Of a DNA stretch of 64,000 bases, positions 25,187 to 38,745 are shown piece after piece. Made by a program: the position numbers and the translations under genes. The notes under the pieces are model-generated. The model was not told where the DNA came from. It did no database searches and saw nothing but the letters and a program-made list of their open reading frames with translations. Where the stretch lies: assembly GCA_963833495.1 (NCBI GenBank), contig CAWHYJ010000021.1, positions 184,248 to 248,247 of the forward strand, written 5' to 3'. The DNA comes from Fodinibacter sp963833495 (lineage in GTDB: Bacteria; Actinomycetota; Actinomycetes; Actinomycetales; Dermatophilaceae). The stretch's first letter is position 1. The number at the start of each line of letters is the position of its first letter.

Positions 25187-26638
25187 ATGACGATGAGCAG
25201 CGAGACCTCGACCGGGGCCTTGAGCACCCTCGCCCCCGCGGCCCAGGCCGCCGGCGTCGCCATGGCTCCGCTCGTGCGGCGCCGCGGCCCGGTGCCGCGG
25301 TGGTGGCGCGACGCCAGCGTCACGGCCGGCTGGCTGGTGCTGCTCCTGGTGACGGCGCTGTGGGTGAAGGGCGGCGGCATCCAGGACCTCACGTCGGTCT
25401 CGGACGCCCTGATGTCGACCGGCCGGCTCACCGGCCTGATCGCCTCGGCCCTGCTGCTGATCCAGGTCTTCCTCATGGCCCGCGTGCCGTGGGTCGAGCA
25501 GGCCTGGGGCCAGGACGAGCTCGCCCGCACACACCGCACGGTCGGCTTCACGTCGTTCAACCTCATGCTCGCGCACATCGTGCTCATCACGCTCGGCTAC
25601 GCGGCGGGGTCGAGCCTGGGGCTGTGGGGCACCATCGTCGACTTCGTCGTCAACTACCCCGGCATGCTGCTCGCCGTCGCCGGCACCGCCGCCCTGGTCA
25701 TGGTCGTCGTCACCTCGGTGAGGAAGGCCCGCCGCAAGCTGCGCTACGAGTCGTGGCACCTCATCCACCTCTACGCCTACCTCGGCGCGGGCCTGGCCCT
25801 GCCGCACCAGCTGTGGACCGGCACCGACTTCCTGTCGTCGACGACCGCGACCGTGTTCTGGTGGAGCCTGTACGCCGTGTGCGCCGGTGCCGTGCTCGTC
25901 TTCCGGGTCGGGCTGCCCACGTGGCGCTCGTTCAGCGCGCCGCTGCGCGTGCTCGACGTGCGGGCCGAGGGCCCCGGCGCGACGACGGTGACAGTCGGCG
26001 GCAGGGGAGTGCGCCGGATGCCGGTGCGCGCCGGGCAGTTCTTCCAGTGGCGCTTCGTCGACGGCCCGGGCTGGACGCGCGCCAACCCGTACTCGATCTC
26101 GGCGGCCCCCGACGGGCGGACCCTGCGGTTCACCGTGGCCCACGCCGGCGACGGGTCCGCCCGGCTCGCGACGCTGCGCCCCGGCACCCGGGTGCTCGTC
26201 GAAGGCCCCTACGGCCGCATGCACCAGGGAGTGCGCGCCCGTCGCAAGGTGCTGCTGATGGGTTCGGGCATCGGCATCACCCCGATGCGGGCCCTGCTCG
26301 AGGAGCTCGACCAGGCCCCCGGAGACGTCACGGTCGTGCACCGCGTTCGCTCCCGGCACGAGGCCGTGCTCGGGGAGGAGATCGCGGCGCTCGCCGCGAC
26401 CCGCGGCGCCCGGTACCTGCTGGTGGAGGGTCCGCGCGTGCCCGGCCGCAACAGCTGGCTGCCGGCCCAGGCCCGCCACCTCACCGACGTGCAGGCGCTG
26501 CGCGAGATCGTGCCCGACCTCGAGCACCACGACGTCTACCTCTGCGGTTCCGACGGCTGGATGACCGCCGCGCGCGCCGCCGCGATCGACGCCGGCGTGC
26601 CCGCCGAGGCCGTGCACCTCGAGCGCTTCTCCTACTGA
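25187..26638 (+). CDS. Ferric reductase-like transmembrane flavodehydrogenase
   Basis: 483 aa. Six membrane helices (about residues 45-240) include histidines suited to heme binding, for example NLMLAHIVLI and WHLIHLYAYLGAGLALPH. A cytoplasmic FAD/NAD(P)H domain follows: ANPYSISAAPDG for FAD, GSGIGITPMRALLEEL for the nucleotide, and a terminal YLCGSDGWM. It would pass electrons from NAD(P)H across the membrane. The next gene, 33 bp on, encodes an exported FMN-binding protein, and then ApbE, the enzyme that attaches FMN. The three together look like a flavin-based extracytosolic electron-transfer unit. Confidence 0.87.
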   Translation: MTMSSETSTGALSTLAPAAQAAGVAMAPLVRRRGPVPRWWRDASVTAGWLVLLLVTALWVKGGGIQDLTSVSDALMSTGRLTGLIASALLLIQVFLMARVPWVEQAWGQDELARTHRTVGFTSFNLMLAHIVLITLGYAAGSSLGLWGTIVDFVVNYPGMLLAVAGTAALVMVVVTSVRKARRKLRYESWHLIHLYAYLGAGLALPHQLWTGTDFLSSTTATVFWWSLYAVCAGAVLVFRVGLPTWRSFSAPLRVLDVRAEGPGATTVTVGGRGVRRMPVRAGQFFQWRFVDGPGWTRANPYSISAAPDGRTLRFTVAHAGDGSARLATLRPGTRVLVEGPYGRMHQGVRARRKVLLMGSGIGITPMRALLEELDQAPGDVTVVHRVRSRHEAVLGEEIAALAATRGARYLLVEGPRVPGRNSWLPAQARHLTDVQALREIVPDLEHHDVYLCGSDGWMTAARAAAIDAGVPAEAVHLERFSY

Positions 26639-26671
26639 CCCCGACCGACCTCGGCCCCCCAAGGACACCTC

Positions 26672-27157
26672 ATGCGACGCATCACCCTCTGGCTGCTGAG
26701 CACCGTCTCGGCCCTCGTGCTCCTCTTCAGCTACCACACCTCGACCAGCTCGGCGACGTCCACCAGCATCGTCGCCCAGTCCGGCACCGACACCGGCTCG
26801 ACCGGCACGGGCTCGACCGACTCCGGCAGCTCGTCCTCGAGCAGCGGCTCGTCCGGCGACAGCGGGTCGTCCTCCTCCGCCGCCAAGACCTACACCGGTG
26901 ACGCCGTCTCGACCCGCTTCGGCGACGTGCAGGTGGAGATCACCGTCACGAACGGCAAGATCACGAAGTCGTCGGTCACCCAGGTGCCGTGGAGCAACGG
27001 CCGTGACCAGGAGATCAACTCCTATGCCGTGCCGATCCTCAACTCCGAGACCGTCGACGCGCAGAGCGCGAACATCGACATGGTCTCGGGCGCCACCTAC
27101 ACCTCGAACGGCTACGTCGGCTCGCTGCAGTCGGCGATCGACCAGGCGAACCTGTGA
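26672..27157 (+). CDS. Exported FMN-binding domain protein
   Basis: 161 aa. An N-terminal signal/anchor (LWLLSTVSALVLLFS) is followed by a Ser/Thr/Gly-rich linker to about residue 70. The FMN-binding domain ends in the flavinylation motif D136-MVSGAT; T142 is the expected attachment threonine (Dxx(S/T)GAT). FMN would be linked outside the membrane by the ApbE encoded immediately downstream, whose start overlaps this stop. It is the likely electron acceptor of the upstream ferric-reductase-like protein. Confidence 0.88.
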   Translation: MRRITLWLLSTVSALVLLFSYHTSTSSATSTSIVAQSGTDTGSTGTGSTDSGSSSSSSGSSGDSGSSSSAAKTYTGDAVSTRFGDVQVEITVTNGKITKSSVTQVPWSNGRDQEINSYAVPILNSETVDAQSANIDMVSGATYTSNGYVGSLQSAIDQANL

Positions 27158-27933
27158 TCACCGCCGCGATCCCCGTGACCCCCGCGGCCCCTCCGCCGCC
27201 GCGGCTGGCCCGCCGCGCGTGGGTCGAGCAGGTCATGGGGATGCCGATCAGCGTCCACGTGCGCGCCGTCGAGCCCACCCGCCCCGACCTCGAGGCGGGG
27301 GTGGCCCGGGTCTACGCCCACCTGCGCAAGGTCGACGCGGTGCTCAGCACCTGGCGCGCCGACAGCGACCTGCTGCGGCTGCAGCACGGTGAGCGCGAGG
27401 AGGCGCACCCGTGGGTGGCCGACGTCACCGAGCTGAGCCTCGAGGCCGAGGAGCGCACCGACGGCCTGTTCCAGGCCTGGCGCCGCCGCGACGGTGGCCG
27501 GCTCGCCTACGACCCCACGGGCCTGGTGAAGGGCTGGGCCGTCGCGGCCGCGGCGGCGCACCTCGACGTCGTGCCGGAGATCTCCTACAGCATCGGCGCC
27601 GGCGGTGACATCGTCGTCGGCGCCGGGCCCGGACCGTCGGCGGCGGCACCCACCTGGCGGATCGGCATCGAGGACCCCCGGCATCCCGGCGCGGTGGCGC
27701 AGGTGGTCTCGGTGCGGCGCGGCGCGGTCGCGACGTCGGGAGCCGCGGCTCGTGGTGCTCACGTGGTCGATCCCCGCACCGGGCGGGCCATCGGGCGCGA
27801 CGGCTCGGCGACCGTGGTCGGGCCGGACCTGCTCTGGGCCGACGTCTGGGCGACCGCCGCGTGGGTGGACCCGGCGCGGGCGGCGACGCTGATGGCAGAG
27901 CGCGACTCCGCCTACTCCCTTCTCACCATCTGA
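27154..27933 (+). CDS. apbE: FAD:protein FMN transferase (ApbE family)
   Basis: 259 aa. ApbE transfers FMN from FAD to threonine of Dxx(S/T)GAT proteins; the substrate is the gene just upstream (4-bp overlap). Family features are MGMPISVHV, the FAD-site DPTGLVKGWAV and SIGAGGDIVV, with a closing HVVDPRTGRAIG. No signal peptide is evident, so export is uncertain; some actinobacterial ApbE proteins are likewise plain at the N terminus. This gene ends the three-gene unit. Confidence 0.9.
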   Translation: MITAAIPVTPAAPPPPRLARRAWVEQVMGMPISVHVRAVEPTRPDLEAGVARVYAHLRKVDAVLSTWRADSDLLRLQHGEREEAHPWVADVTELSLEAEERTDGLFQAWRRRDGGRLAYDPTGLVKGWAVAAAAAHLDVVPEISYSIGAGGDIVVGAGPGPSAAAPTWRIGIEDPRHPGAVAQVVSVRRGAVATSGAAARGAHVVDPRTGRAIGRDGSATVVGPDLLWADVWATAAWVDPARAATLMAERDSAYSLLTI

Positions 27934-28073
27934 CATTCGACGTGTCGCTGCGACATGCCGGATGACCTGCGGGAATGTCGGTGGACAGTGCCGGTCATCG
28001 CCGTCCGAGCAGTGCCTCGCGCGATGGCGGAGAGCCGGGGTGTGGGCCGACGTCCGTGATGATCCCCGGTTAG

Positions 28074-28268
28074 TCCTTCAAGTGCTGCAACAAGGGTGAC
28101 CTGAAGAACTTCAAGGTCACCTTCAAGGTCACCGACCCGACCGGCTGCATCGCCTCCGGTGGCGATTCCACCGTCACCATTCTCGAAGTGACGACCGGCC
28201 CAGACGACGCCCCTCTCGGTGCGCAACGTCCCCCGGGGAACACCACCGGGGAGTGCCGCCCGGCCTGA
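28074..28268 (+). pseudogene. Orphan 3' tail of a lost gene
   Basis: An open stretch of 64 codons with no start codon begins right after a TAG. It reads SFKCCNKGDLKNFKVTFKVTDPTG and so on to a TGA, with a duplicated FKVT and three cysteines, like the end of a secreted or Ig-like protein. Its codon use is less GC-extreme than its neighbours. The rest of the 27934-28346 interval shows no gene. It may equally be chance, but the composition argues for a fragment. The family was not recognised. Confidence 0.35.
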
Positions 28269-28346
28269 CCAGCCCCCGGCGTGCGTGGCCCGGCAGCCCG
28301 CAAGCGCTTGCCGAGCGAGCTGCGGGCGGAGCCGGCCGGTGAGCCG

Positions 28347-30338
<1,992 letters not shown>

Positions 30339-30381
30339 CGGACCACCGTATGCCGGGCCGGTGGCCGCCGGCGGGCTGCGG

Positions 30382-31284
30382 TCAGTCGTCCAGGGCCTTG
30401 TGCAGCGCGATGGCCTGGGACAGCCTCTCCGGGTCGCCCTCCGTGCTGGTCCAGCTCACTTCGATGCCGGCGCGCAGCAGTGACCAGACCCGTGCCTCCT
30501 CGACGTCCATGCCGGCCGCCTCCGCGACCAGCGCGACGCGGTGGCGCACCGACCAGCGCAACGCCGCCCCCGTGCCGAGCTCGTCAACCCGGTTGTGCAA
30601 CACCGGGAACACGTCGAAGCCGGGGTGCCCGGCGAGCGGCTTGGGGTCGATCGCCAGGTAGGCCCCGTCCCGACCGCGCAGCACGTTCTCGAAGTGCAGG
30701 TCGGTGTGCAGCAGCAGCTCGGGGCCGTCGTCGGCCAGCAGCTCGCGCGCCAGGCCCACCGTGCGCTGGGTGATCCGCCGCGGCACCGCCGGGCGCCGGG
30801 CCATCCGCTCCAGGTGGGGCTGGAGGTAGGGCCCGAGCCGGTCGAGCTGCGGCGGCGCCGCCACGTGCAGCCGGCCGAGCAGCTCGCCGATGACCTCGCA
30901 CGCCTCGTCGACCCACACCGGCGTGAGGTCCGCGTCGGCGTCGAGCCGCTCGAGCAGCAGCAGCCCGTCCGAGGGCAGCGCTGCGACCAGCCGCACGGCG
31001 CCCTCGCCGGCCCAGGTGCGCAGGGCGAGCGCCTCGTGGGTGGCCTCCGGGTGCGGCCAGGTCACCTTGAGCACGAGCCGCTGCACCCCGCGGCGCACGG
31101 GCACCACGATCGCGGTGTACCCGGTGCGGGGCTCGCCGTCGACGGCGAGCGCCCAGCGCTCCAGCCCCTCGGCGACCAGCCGCGGCACCCTGGCCAGCCA
31201 CTCGGCCCCCGTCGACCCACCCTCGGCGGGGTAGCCGCTCACCTGCTCCACCCAGGCCGGAGGGAGCACCACCGGCTGGCTCAT
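30382..31284 (-). CDS. Aminoglycoside/hydroxyurea phosphotransferase-like kinase
   Basis: 300 aa, of the APH(6)/hydroxyurea-resistance kinase group by its pattern. It has a small N-lobe with VLKVTWPHPEATHEA, a hinge LLLLERLDADADL, and the catalytic loop LLHTDLHFENVL (HxDxxxxN) with the metal-binding AIDPKPLAGHPGFD. The kinase residues are intact. Such chromosomal homologues do not necessarily give antibiotic resistance. The ATG overlaps the stop of the preceding lipoprotein gene (ATGA), so the two are co-translated. Confidence 0.8.
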   Translation of the reverse strand: MSQPVVLPPAWVEQVSGYPAEGGSTGAEWLARVPRLVAEGLERWALAVDGEPRTGYTAIVVPVRRGVQRLVLKVTWPHPEATHEALALRTWAGEGAVRLVAALPSDGLLLLERLDADADLTPVWVDEACEVIGELLGRLHVAAPPQLDRLGPYLQPHLERMARRPAVPRRITQRTVGLARELLADDGPELLLHTDLHFENVLRGRDGAYLAIDPKPLAGHPGFDVFPVLHNRVDELGTGAALRWSVRHRVALVAEAAGMDVEEARVWSLLRAGIEVSWTSTEGDPERLSQAIALHKALDD

Positions 31285-32207
31285 TCGAGCCCTGGGAACG
31301 GCTCGAGGGCAACGCCCCACCGGTGCGCCTGCACCTCGACGCCGCCCAGCCAGCGGGTCAGTGCGGCCAGCCCCGGGCCGCCGTCGGACGCCACGACCGG
31401 CCCGAGGTGCTCGCCGTAGCCGGCGCGCAAGGTGGTCAGGGACTGCCGGGCGAGCCGGGCGGCGGATGCCGCGTCGTCCACCGGGAAGGGCAGCGGGTGC
31501 CCGAGCGAGGTGTCGGGCCGGGCGCCACCGGCCTGCTGGTCGACCAGCAGGCCGCGCAGCGCAGCCAGGGTGGTGTCGGACCGCGCCCGCTGGGCACCGG
31601 CGGACCGGGCGCTCACCACTTCCTGGAAGTAGACGGCCGAGTCCGTGAGCGTGGCCAGTGCGCCGACCCGGTCGCCACCGACGGGGTCGAGGGGGACGGT
31701 CGGAGCGCGGCCGGCGAGCAGGGTGGCCGCGGCATACCGCTGGGCGTGCAGCGACGCGAGGGTGGGCCGCAGGTCGTCGGCGACCCCGGCGAAGGACGCT
31801 GCGGATGCCGCGGACGCGCCCTCCGCAGCCGCCAGTGCCGCCCGGCGAGCCGCTGGCGTGGACGTCGGCGACGGCGAAGCGGTCGGCGTCGGGTCGAGGT
31901 CGTTGGCGGGCACGCCACGGGTCAGCAGGGTGGTGCGCAGCACGGTGTACTGGCGCCGGTGCACGGTGGCGAGGTCGGCCGCCAGGGCGCTCGGCACGGT
32001 GGCCGCGAGCGCGGCCAGCGCTGCCGTGTCGCGGGTGAGGGCCACCAGCTCGGCCTCGGCAGGAACCGGCGTGCGGGTGGGCAGCAGGGGCAGGCGGGGT
32101 GCGTCGTCCTCGAGCCGGATGCCGCACCCGGAGGTGGACAGGACCGCGGCCACGACCCCCGCCATGACGGTGCGCCGGGGCACGCCGGGGCGCGATCCCT
32201 GCGTCAT
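31281..32207 (-). CDS. DUF4439-like lipoprotein, ferritin-like helical
   Basis: 308 aa. A Tat-like RR start (VPRRTVMAGVVAAVLSTSGC) leads to a lipobox-type cysteine C28, so the protein is probably anchored outside the membrane. Two Ala-rich helical blocks are separated by a TPTASPSPTSTP linker at about residue 110. The C-terminal ~130 residues fit the DUF4439 ferritin-like domain (ARQSLTTLRAGYGEHLGP). No iron ligands can be assigned by eye. It is divergent from rimP and upstream of the APH-type kinase. Confidence 0.65.
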   Translation of the reverse strand: MTQGSRPGVPRRTVMAGVVAAVLSTSGCGIRLEDDAPRLPLLPTRTPVPAEAELVALTRDTAALAALAATVPSALAADLATVHRRQYTVLRTTLLTRGVPANDLDPTPTASPSPTSTPAARRAALAAAEGASAASAASFAGVADDLRPTLASLHAQRYAAATLLAGRAPTVPLDPVGGDRVGALATLTDSAVYFQEVVSARSAGAQRARSDTTLAALRGLLVDQQAGGARPDTSLGHPLPFPVDDAASAARLARQSLTTLRAGYGEHLGPVVASDGGPGLAALTRWLGGVEVQAHRWGVALEPFPGLE

Positions 32208-32249
32208 GGGCGCATCATCGCACGGGTTCGGGGGTGATCCGTTCTGTCC

Positions 32250-32255
32250 TAGAGT
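32250..32255 (+). promoter_or_regulatory. -10 hexamer TAGAGT for the rimP-nusA operon
   Basis: It lies in the 102-bp divergent gap between the DUF4439 lipoprotein and rimP. The start would be near 32262, giving a 48-nt leader with GAAGGGA at 32294-32300. Confidence 0.5.
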
Positions 32256-32309
32256 GGGGTCCAGCGGTCACCCGCCGAACGACAAACTGCAGAGAAGGGA
32301 CGGTGCACG

Positions 32310-32834
32310 ATGACCACAGCCGACGGCATCCGGCCCACCCTTCAGCAGGCCCTGGCCTCGGGGCCCTTCGTGCTCGAGGACGTCGCCGTCACCCCGGCCG
32401 GGCGTCGCCGGGTCGTCAAGGTGCTGGTCGACCGGGCCCTCGACGTGGCGGGCACGGTCACCGAGCCCACCGAGCCACTGACCCTCGACGAGGTCGCCGA
32501 CGCGACGCACCTGGTGGGCGATGCCCTCGATGCTTCCGACGTCATGGGGGAGCAGCCCTACACCCTCGAGGTCTCCTCGCCCGGGGTCGGGCGTCCGCTC
32601 ACCGAGCCCCGCCACTTCCGCCGCAACGTCGGCCGGCTCGTCACCGTGCACCATGTCGGGGGCGAGGTCACCGGGCGGGTGACCGGCGCCTCTGACACCG
32701 AGGTCACCCTCGAGGTCCCGGCCACCAAGGCCACTCCCGCCCGCACCGAGACGCTCCGGTATGCCGCCGTCGAGCGTGCCGTCGTGCAGGTCGAGTTCGC
32801 CCGCCCCGATCCGAGCCAGAACAAGGACAGCTGA
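32310..32834 (+). CDS. rimP: Ribosome maturation factor RimP
   Basis: 174-aa cytoplasmic factor needed for 30S subunit maturation. Two small domains are visible: an N-terminal alpha/beta half with VLVDRALDV and LVGDALDASDVM, the hallmark YTLEVSSPGVGRPL, and a C-terminal SH3-like half beginning RHFRRNVGRLV. First gene of the translation cluster; nusA starts one base after its stop. Confidence 0.96.
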   Translation: MTTADGIRPTLQQALASGPFVLEDVAVTPAGRRRVVKVLVDRALDVAGTVTEPTEPLTLDEVADATHLVGDALDASDVMGEQPYTLEVSSPGVGRPLTEPRHFRRNVGRLVTVHHVGGEVTGRVTGASDTEVTLEVPATKATPARTETLRYAAVERAVVQVEFARPDPSQNKDS

Positions 32835-32835
32835 C

Positions 32836-33897
32836 ATGGACATCGACCTGGCCGCCCTGCGCGCCCTCGAGCGTGAACGCGGCATCTCCCTCGACGTGCT
32901 GATCCCGGCGATCGAGCAGGCCCTCGTGCTGGCCTACCAGCGCACCGACGGGCACTACCGCCACTCGCGGGCCGAGCTCGACCGCAAGACCGGGCACGTC
33001 GTCATCTGGGCACGGGAGGAGACCGAGGTCCCGCCGGCCGAGGGCGAGCTCGACGACGAGGGCAACCCGGCCCGGCCGCGGCGTGAGATCGGCCCGGAGT
33101 TCGACGACACCCCCACGGGCTTCGGCCGGGTGGCGGCGGCCACCGCCCGCCAGGTCATCGTGCAGCGCCTGCGCGACATCGAGGACGACGCGATCCTCGG
33201 CGACTTCAAGGGCCGCGAGGGCGACATCGTCGCCGGCATCATCCAGCAGAGCCCCGACCCGCGGCACGTCACCGTCGACTTCGGCACGGTCGAGGGCATC
33301 CTGCCGCTCGCCGAGCAGGTCCCCGGCGAGAGCTACGTGCACGGCCAGCGGCTGCGCTGCTTCGTGGTCTCGGTCAAGCGCGGCATGCGCGGCCCGCAGA
33401 TCGGCCTGTCGCGCACCCACCCCAACCTGGTCAAGAAGCTGTTCGCCCTCGAGGTGCCCGAGATCGCCGACGGCAGCGTGCAGATCGAGGCGCTGGCCCG
33501 CGAGGCCGGGCACCGCACCAAGATCGCGGTGCACTCCAGCGTGTCCGGCCTGAATGCCAAGGGCTCGTGCATCGGGCCGATGGGCGCCCGGGTGCGCGCC
33601 GTCATGAGCGAGCTGCACGGCGAGAAGATCGACATCGTCGACTGGTCCGACGACCCCGCGACCTTCATCGCGGCGGCACTGTCGCCGGCGCGGGTGTCCT
33701 CGGTCGAGATCGTCGACCGGCAGCTGCGCTCGGCCCGGGTGATCGTGCCCGACTACCAGCTGTCGCTGGCCATCGGCCGCGAGGGCCAGAACGCCCGGCT
33801 TGCCGCCAAGCTCACCGGCTGGCGGATCGACATCCGCCCCGACACCGAGGGGACCGCGGCTCCAACGGGCACCGATGACGCGCCCCGGCGCCCCTAG
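32836..33897 (+). CDS. nusA: Transcription termination/antitermination protein NusA
   Basis: 353 aa, the short actinobacterial form without C-terminal acidic repeats. It has an N-terminal polymerase-binding domain (ALRALERERGISLDVLIPAIEQA, seen as RERGISLDVL), S1 domain (DIVAGIIQQSPDPRHVTVDFGTVEGILP, seen as VDFGTVEGILP), KH1 (CIGPMGARVRAVMSEL) and KH2 (AIGREGQNARLAAKLTGW). The conserved GxxG loops are intact. It modulates pausing, termination and antitermination. Confidence 0.97.
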   Translation: MDIDLAALRALERERGISLDVLIPAIEQALVLAYQRTDGHYRHSRAELDRKTGHVVIWAREETEVPPAEGELDDEGNPARPRREIGPEFDDTPTGFGRVAAATARQVIVQRLRDIEDDAILGDFKGREGDIVAGIIQQSPDPRHVTVDFGTVEGILPLAEQVPGESYVHGQRLRCFVVSVKRGMRGPQIGLSRTHPNLVKKLFALEVPEIADGSVQIEALAREAGHRTKIAVHSSVSGLNAKGSCIGPMGARVRAVMSELHGEKIDIVDWSDDPATFIAAALSPARVSSVEIVDRQLRSARVIVPDYQLSLAIGREGQNARLAAKLTGWRIDIRPDTEGTAAPTGTDDAPRRP

Positions 33898-33901
33898 GCG
33901 G

Positions 33902-33907
33902 TAGACT
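33902..33907 (+). promoter_or_regulatory. -10 hexamer TAGACT ahead of ylxR
   Basis: It lies just after the nusA stop. Its predicted start (about 33914) falls downstream of the GTG at 33909, favouring the GTG at 33948 as the ylxR start. Confidence 0.4.
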
Positions 33908-33947
33908 GGTGCGGACCGACCGGACTGGACTCCGGCCCGGCCACCCG

Positions 33948-34244
33948 GTGCGCACCTGCATCGGGTGTCGCGGGGCGGATAGCCGGTCGGCACTCCTGCG
34001 AGTGGTCCTCGGGCCTGGCGCGGACGGCATCCCTGTCGTCCTGCCGGATCCCGAGCACCGTGGACATGGGCGCGGCGCATGGCTGCATCCGGTCCTCTCG
34101 TGCCTCGAGCTCGCCGTCCGCCGCCGGGCGTTCGGGCGCGCGCTGCGCAGCAGCACGCCCCCTGACCACTCAGCGGTTGCCGACTGGGTTGGGGCACAGC
34201 CGCAGGAGCCACCGTCCGAGAGCAAGAACCGAAAGCGGGTTTGA
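33948..34244 (+). CDS. ylxR: YlxR/RnpM-family RNA-binding protein
   Basis: 98 aa from GTG 33948; an alternative GTG 33909 gives 111 aa. Family signature is the opening PVRTCIGCRG, followed by LLRVVLGPG and GRGAWLHP. YlxR proteins bind nucleic acids, and a homologue has been reported to bind RNase P RNA. The gene always sits between nusA and infB, as here. The shorter start is preferred because it begins at PVRTC and lies downstream of the predicted promoter. Confidence 0.9.
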   Translation: MRTCIGCRGADSRSALLRVVLGPGADGIPVVLPDPEHRGHGRGAWLHPVLSCLELAVRRRAFGRALRSSTPPDHSAVADWVGAQPQEPPSESKNRKRV

Positions 34245-34337
34245 CGCTGATGAGCACCCGATGAGTACTCAGCGATGAGCACCCCCCAGCTGTAACGACG
34301 GTCCGCGCAACAGAGCACGGACCTGGACAGGAGAGAT

Positions 34338-37214
<2,877 letters not shown>

Positions 37215-37236
37215 CGCGCTGCTCGTCCTCGTCGGA

Positions 37237-37274
37237 GAGCGGGCGGCACACCCCTGGTGGTGTGCCGCCCGCTC
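37237..37274 (+). terminator. Strong hairpin terminator after infB
   Basis: A perfect 16-bp stem (37237-37252 with 37259-37274) closes a 6-nt loop. There is no T tract. It separates infB from rbfA, which has its own -10 hexamer just downstream. Confidence 0.8.
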
Positions 37275-37296
37275 CCGTCACCACCGCCGCCCTCAC

Positions 37297-37302
37297 TAGG
37301 GT
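37297..37302 (+). promoter_or_regulatory. -10 hexamer TAGGGT for rbfA-truB
   Basis: It predicts a start near 37309 with a leader carrying the GAGGAGGAG ribosome site before the rbfA GTG at 37340. Confidence 0.5.
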
Positions 37303-37339
37303 GGTGGAGCCCCCTGTCCCGACGACGTGAGGAGGAGCC

Positions 37340-37810
37340 GTGGCCGACACCGCACGCGCCCAGAAGATCGCCGACCGCATCAAGACGCTGACCGCCGAGA
37401 ACCTGGATGCGATCGTCAAGGACCCCGACCTCGGGTTCGTCACCATCACCGACGTCCGGGTCACCGGCGACCTCCAGCACGCGTCGCTCTTCTACACCGT
37501 CTTCGGGGATGCCGGTCAGCGCGCCCAGACCGCGCGCCTCCTCGAGCTGAACAAGGGAAAGCTGCGCTCGTTCGTCGGCAAGCAGCTCGGCATCCGGCTC
37601 ACGCCGAGCCTGGAGTTCATCGCCGACGCCATCCCCGAGACCGCCGCGCACCTCGAGGACCTCCTGCGCGAGGCCCGCGAGCGCGACGCCGCCGTCGCGG
37701 CGGCCGCCGCGGGCGCCGTGCACGCCGGCGAGGCCGACCCCTACAAGAAGGACCGCGAGCTCGACGACGACGGGGGCGACGAGGCCGCCGGTGCCGGTGC
37801 CACGGCCTGA
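37340..37810 (+). CDS. rbfA: 30S ribosome-binding factor A
   Basis: 156 aa; KH-fold factor for 16S rRNA maturation and cold adaptation. Typical segments are ARAQKIADRIKTL, GFVTITDVRVTGDLQHA and LRSFVGKQLGIRLTPSLEF. The last 40 residues are a charged tail (DPYKKDREL, DDDGGDEAAG). The GTG start is supported by an excellent GAGGAGGAG site. It overlaps truB by 14-20 bp. Confidence 0.96.
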   Translation: MADTARAQKIADRIKTLTAENLDAIVKDPDLGFVTITDVRVTGDLQHASLFYTVFGDAGQRAQTARLLELNKGKLRSFVGKQLGIRLTPSLEFIADAIPETAAHLEDLLREARERDAAVAAAAAGAVHAGEADPYKKDRELDDDGGDEAAGAGATA

Positions 37811-38735
37811 CGACCCGGGCACCGCCCCCACGCCCGACGGCATCCTGCTGGTCGACAAGCCTTCGGGCTGGACCAGCCACGACGTGGTCGCGCGAGCCCG
37901 CCGGCTCTGCGCCACCCGCAAGGTCGGACACGCCGGCACGCTCGACCCGATGGCGACCGGGGTGCTGGTGCTCGGCGTCGGCCGGGCCACCCGGCTGCTC
38001 ACCTTCCTCGTCGGCTGCGACAAGGACTACACCGCCACCATCCGGCTCGGCCAGGCGACGCTGACCGACGACGCGGAAGGTGAGGTCACGGCATCCGCGG
38101 GTGCGGCCGGCACCGCGCGGGATGCCGTGGTGACCGCGGCGCTGGCCCTCACCGGGGACATCGAGCAGGTGCCGAGCGCGGTCAGCGCGATCAAGGTCAA
38201 GGGCGAGCGCGCCTACCACCGGGTGCGCAGCGGTGAGAGCGTCGAGCTCGCCGCGCGCTCGGTCACGGTGTCGCGGTTCGCCGTCGGCGAGGCCCGCGCC
38301 GGTGAGGTCGACGGCATCCCGGTGCTCGACGTCGACGTCGAGGTCACCGTGTCGTCGGGCACCTACGTGCGGGCGCTGGCGCGCGACCTGGGTGCCGCCC
38401 TGGGCTGCGGCGGGCACCTCACCGCGTTGCGGCGCACCCGGGTCGGTGGTTTCGCCATCGCCGACGCCCACCCACTCGCCGACCTGGAGGCTCGACAGGG
38501 CGAGCGGATGCCGGTCACACCCCTGGCCGACGCCGCCCGCGCGGCCTTCGCGGTGCGTGAGATCGACGAGGCGCAGGCGCGCACCCTGGGCTACGGCCAG
38601 CGCCTGGAGTCGTCCGAGCCGGGGCGCACCGAGCCGGTCGCCGCCATCGCCCCGGACGGCACCCTGGTGGCCATGCTCGACGAGTCGCGTCCCACGGCGC
38701 GCAGTCTCGTCGTCTTTGCCCCGGCGAGTTCGTAG
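37791..38735 (+). CDS. truB: tRNA pseudouridine(55) synthase
   Basis: 314 aa (312 from GTG 37797). It makes the T-loop pseudouridine of tRNAs. The catalytic block is KVGHAGTLDPMATGVL with the active-site Asp in TLDP; the opening DGILLVDKPSGWTSHDVV is also diagnostic. The C-terminal ~80 residues form a PUA-like actinobacterial extension. An Ala-rich insertion near residues 100-115 carries two inverted copies of the GGATGCC heptamer. Its stop codon TAG is the first three bases of the ribF promoter hexamer. Confidence 0.95.
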   Translation: MPVPRPDDPGTAPTPDGILLVDKPSGWTSHDVVARARRLCATRKVGHAGTLDPMATGVLVLGVGRATRLLTFLVGCDKDYTATIRLGQATLTDDAEGEVTASAGAAGTARDAVVTAALALTGDIEQVPSAVSAIKVKGERAYHRVRSGESVELAARSVTVSRFAVGEARAGEVDGIPVLDVDVEVTVSSGTYVRALARDLGAALGCGGHLTALRRTRVGGFAIADAHPLADLEARQGERMPVTPLADAARAAFAVREIDEAQARTLGYGQRLESSEPGRTEPVAAIAPDGTLVAMLDESRPTARSLVVFAPASS

Positions 38736-38738
38736 AGT
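38733..38738 (+). promoter_or_regulatory. -10 hexamer TAGAGT for ribF
   Basis: It overlaps the truB stop codon and ends 7 nt before the ribF GTG at 38746, implying a leaderless mRNA. Confidence 0.5.
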
Positions 38739-38745
38739 GGTCCCC

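Noticed and set aside
30382..31284. APH-type kinase as an acquired resistance gene
   Set aside because: Its GC content, codon use and overlap with a neighbour are those of a resident gene; substrate unknown.
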